Assembly (NCBI GenBank): GCA_016717105.1 | Contig: JADKGF010000040.1 | Coordinates: 1-18,352 of the forward strand | Length of the DNA: 18,352 nucleotides | DNA from: Saprospiraceae bacterium | Lineage (GTDB): Bacteria; Bacteroidota; Bacteroidia; Chitinophagales; Saprospiraceae | Reading direction: 5' to 3' | Shown: piece after piece, positions 15,667 through 18,352 of the stretch | Layout of the letters: every line of letters begins with the position of its first letter | How positions within the stretch are numbered: position 1 is the stretch's first letter | Notes under the pieces: generated by a model | The model's input: the letters and a program-made list of their open reading frames with translations, nothing else | Database searches by the model: none | What the model was told of the DNA's origin: nothing | Program-made: the position numbers and the translations under genes

Positions 15667-18241
15667 ATGAAAGCATTTAAACTTTTTTGTCTAGGTATCT
15701 TGCTCCCATTGTTCACAATTGGCAATGCGAATGCAAAATATTTTGCCTGATTGTCTGGAGTTGGGTGATGCAAAGCCACAAGCTGCCTGTTCGATTACAG
15801 GTGTTGAAATTATTGAAAGTTTTGTGAAGGTGAATATGTTTTATTTTTTCATATAGTAGGTACAGATTTTGGATTAAATGGATATACTATCTCAAATAAT
15901 ATTGACAACGAGGTTTTTACTTACAGTAATCAGTGATCCTAATTTTTTGTTACCTGCGCTTTGTAATGGTGAAGTTTTATTGACTTTACGGATAATGTTA
16001 ATCCATCCTGCAGCATAACGATTTCTTTAGGTACACTTTGTTGTGAATGTGGTATGTTGTTCAGAGATAACTCAAAGCACTTGTAATGATTTTAATATAA
16101 ATTCTGAATTATTAATATCATTATGGTTCTTGTATTTATTATGATCCAACTATTACAGTAAACGAGGTTGAGTATTCATACACTCATGCAAATAATGTTT
16201 ACACGATAAATAACATAATAAGTTATGAACCAGAGCTTGTTTATCGAATTTGTTTTGATGTCCCAAATTTACCTGAACAATGTAAAACAATTACATTGCC
16301 AAATCCATGCTATCCACCAATAGCCAATTTCCAAGTTTTACAAGATTCTTCTGTATGTCAAGGAGATAGTATGCTGGTTTCATTTAGTTTTGATGGGCCA
16401 TATTTCGGAGTTTATGGATTTACGGTATCGTCAGTTACAGGTGGCAATCAAACGTACAACATCGGTGATCCTTATGTCTATAAATTGCCAGCTGATTGTT
16501 ACGAGCCTGTTGTCATATCTATATTTGACAATAATCATCCAAATATCACTGTATGGGATACGATCGGCCCTATATGTTGTCCATGTATGCTGAATCGGAC
16601 CTATGATTTATCGACATGTCAAGATGCTACTTTTGATGTGGAATTGACTATCAATGAATTACATGGTTCGTGTCTCGATAATGAACTGATTTTAATTTTA
16701 GGTAATGATACATTGGAATATAACGATACTTTGGGATTGCTACAAGTTTTAGATATCTCTAGTCCTGATTCTTTATTGTATTTCAGATTGCTTTCTGCCA
16801 ATATGCAGGATACAATAATTTACTTGGACACACTCCAGAATCCTTGTTTTCAACCTAATGTTATCCCATGTCAAATCACACAATTCAATGTTACATCTGA
16901 TTCGAGTATTTGCCAAGGTGGATTCATGACGCTAGGATTTAATTTTAATGCTACCAACTTCGGTGCAGGTGGTTATAATATTTCTTCCAGCACCGGATAT
17001 AGTCAAAACTTCATGTCATCCGATACAATGTTGGTTGAATTATTTGCCGAATGTGACGGCGCAGTAAGTTTTACTATCAAAGACCTGCAAGACACCCTTT
17101 GTACTTTAACAGATACATTTGGAGTCATATGTTGTCCTTGTGTTCCAGTGTTTAATGTGACCACATCGGGCTGTGACAATGATCGTTTTGATATGAATAT
17201 TGATGTCAATATCTTAAATGGATCATGTATCGAATACCCATGGCAATTGTTTATTAATAGTCAATTAACAAATTTCCAGATCGTAAATAACGATTATGTT
17301 GTTTATAATATTCAGAGCGCTGATTCGTTGCTGTTTTATACCTTATGTAGTCAAGTACCAGATTTGTTAGAGTGTTTTAGTGATACTTTGGTCAATCCAT
17401 GCTATCAATCTCCACCGCCACCTACACCATGTAGTATAAGCAATTTTACGATCACAGCAGATACTACGGCATGTCATGGAGAAGTGATGGATGTTTTGTT
17501 TGATTTTACAGCAACTTCGTTTGGTGCACAAGGATATACTTTGACCGATAATAAAGGTGTACAACAAACTTTTGCGGTGAATGACAGTCGTACACTGACT
17601 ATTTTCCCTGATTGTGTCCATCAGTATATCTTTACAATCACCGACAATGTAGATTCGCTTTGTACAGCAAATGCCACAGTAGGCAACATTTGTTGTCCTT
17701 GTACTGCAGATTTTACTTTTAATCAAGGGCCATGTACAGATGGTACAAGCACTGCAATAATAACCACGGATTCTATAGAAGGATCTTGTGTCAATTATGA
17801 TTGGAGTTTGTTTGTCAATTCACTACCTTATACTTTAAATAACCAAACTACAGGATGGTCTGTCAATAATATCCAGAGTACTGACTCGCTTTTAGTTTAT
17901 GATTTGTGTTCACTGGTGCCAGGATTTACGGATTGTTATCAGGTAACTACATTGAATCCTTGTTTTGTATCCACAGTAGGTACCGAAGGATTTGAGAATT
18001 TTGATAAGATTCGTTACCAAGTTTTGGACAATGGAATGTTGATTTTAGACAATCAACGCTGTTTTCCACTGAGTTTGCAATTTACAATATAAGTGGCATA
18101 CAGATGAATCAACCACAAATATTACAAACCCAGCAATCCACTACAATAAAATCAAACCAATGGCCTACTGGCATTTACATGCTTAGGCTAGTACAACAAG
18201 GTAAATCAGTCACCAAGAAGATACTGATTTTTGACAATTAA
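15667..18241 (+). pseudogene. T9SS-exported protein of four CC(P/E)C cysteine-rich repeats, broken by about seven frameshifts
   Basis: The pieces read as one secreted protein of about 855 residues. The ATG at 15667 gives a signal peptide (MKAFKLFCLGILLPLFTIGNANA) and then meets a stop at 15748. Continuation in other frames gives ILPDCLELGDAKPQAACSIT, CEGEYVLFFHIVGTDFGLNG, SDPNFLLPALCNGEV, FTDNVNPSCSITISLGTLCC and EITQSTCNDFNINSEL. From 16116 one frame runs open to 18092. After a further shift at a T-run (18062-18065) comes FSTEFAIYNISGIQMNQ, ending WPTGIYMLRLVQQGKSVTKK and ILIFDN: a T9SS type A sorting domain, with stop at 18239-18241. Shifts lie at about 15735, 15820, 15915-15932, 15975, 16051-16065, 16090-16122 and 18062. 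The apparent TTG start at 16296 is an artefact in mid-repeat. Whether the gene is decayed or the consensus is wrong cannot be told here. Function unknown; surface or extracellular location is expected. Confidence 0.8.
15743..17963 (+). repeat. four tandem ~180-residue coding repeats with CC(P/E)C motif
   Basis: Units end at NPC: unit 1 about 15743-16310 (frameshifted), unit 2 16311-16847 (179 residues), unit 3 16848-17402 (185), unit 4 17403-17963 (187). Each unit has a first half of pattern C.I..F.......S.C.G.......F....FG..GY...., a middle C....F...D.....T.G..CCPC, and a second half ...C....F.......GSC..Y......... ending D.NPC. Units 1, 3 and 4 have twelve cysteines at matching places. Unit 2 lacks numbers 1, 4, 10 and 11. 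Unit 4 begins with a proline hinge (SPPPPTP). Protein-level similarity is strong while DNA identity is low, so the duplications are old. Confidence 0.8.
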
Positions 18242-18277
18242 TTATTGGAAATAGACTTAGATAAGTTTATTCAATCT

Positions 18278-18315
18278 TGTTCCCGGTTTGATTTGTTCAG
18301 ATCGGGACATTTTTA
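18278..18315 (+). terminator. intrinsic terminator after the repeat-protein gene
   Basis: TGTTCCCG (18278-18285) pairs with CGGGACA (18303-18309) with one bulged T. An inner TGA/TCA pairing is possible in the loop, and a TTTTTT tract (18310-18315) follows. It lies 37 bases after the stop at 18239-18241 and supports that stop as the real gene end. Nothing else is seen from here to the window end. Confidence 0.7.
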
Positions 18316-18352
18316 TTAAATATCCAAATGAAAAATGGATCTATTCATCCTT

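Noticed and set aside
17367..17726. Minus-strand 119-residue cysteine-rich open frame
   Set aside because: Its cysteines come from the reverse complement of the repeat-protein coding sequence (ACA/GCA codons); the plus-strand repeat frame is well supported.
16296..18092. Stand-alone 598-residue gene starting at TTG 16296
   Set aside because: The start falls just before NPC at the end of repeat 1, the same frame is open back to 16116, and a signal peptide and earlier repeat pieces lie upstream.

Overview
The window looks like the chromosome of an AT-rich member of the Bacteroidota, most likely a Saprospiria-type lineage. The evidence is two large secreted proteins with type IX secretion (T9SS) C-terminal sorting domains, a DUF5686 outer-membrane protein, a Bacteroidota-type dihydroorotase, an RteC-family protein beside a Bacteroidota-type tyrosine recombinase, and TAnnTTTG promoter -7 boxes just upstream of several genes. 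The lineage below phylum level is inference.

Layout. (1) 1-2785 looks like one end of an integrated element inserted at the 3' end of a tRNA-Arg(UCU) gene. It holds an 11-bp tandem-repeat tract, a small conserved protein, an RteC-family protein, a tyrosine recombinase broken by a frameshift, and a cluster of seven GTCGC/GCGAC motifs between recombinase and tRNA. The far end lies outside the window. (2) 2786-4284 is core chromosome: tRNA-Arg and dihydroorotase, whose N-terminus appears to be shifted by one base. (3) 4373-8024 is a translationally coupled pair of LtaS-like (sulfatase-fold) membrane phosphoglycerol-transferase-type enzymes, one with a Ser and one with a Thr at the nucleophile position. 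(4) 8236-10443 is a 735-residue T9SS-exported surface protein with HYR/Ig-like and dockerin-like parts, ended by a strong hairpin that also serves the facing operon. (5) 15473-10516 on the minus strand is a run of four genes: a zinc-ribbon protein, a YheT-type alpha/beta hydrolase (frameshifted), a DUF5686 outer-membrane protein and a LuxC-like acyl-CoA reductase. (6) 15667-18241 is one broken gene for a second T9SS-exported protein. It is built of four ~180-residue cysteine-rich repeats, each with a CC(P/E)C motif; I do not recognise this repeat as a named domain.

How the parts relate. The right-hand 14 kb is mainly envelope and surface biology. Two T9SS cargo proteins and a DUF5686 barrel are outer-membrane or surface components, and the LtaS-like pair probably transfers a phospho-headgroup to an envelope glycan or lipid. 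The left 2.8 kb is a mobile-element edge.

A cross-cutting observation is frameshifts, mostly in A/T homopolymers. There is one in the recombinase, one in dihydroorotase, two in the hydrolase and about seven in the cysteine-rich repeat gene, six of them within roughly 380 bases. By contrast 4373-14047 is free of them. Consensus sequencing errors in patches of poor coverage are a likely cause; real gene decay is the alternative.
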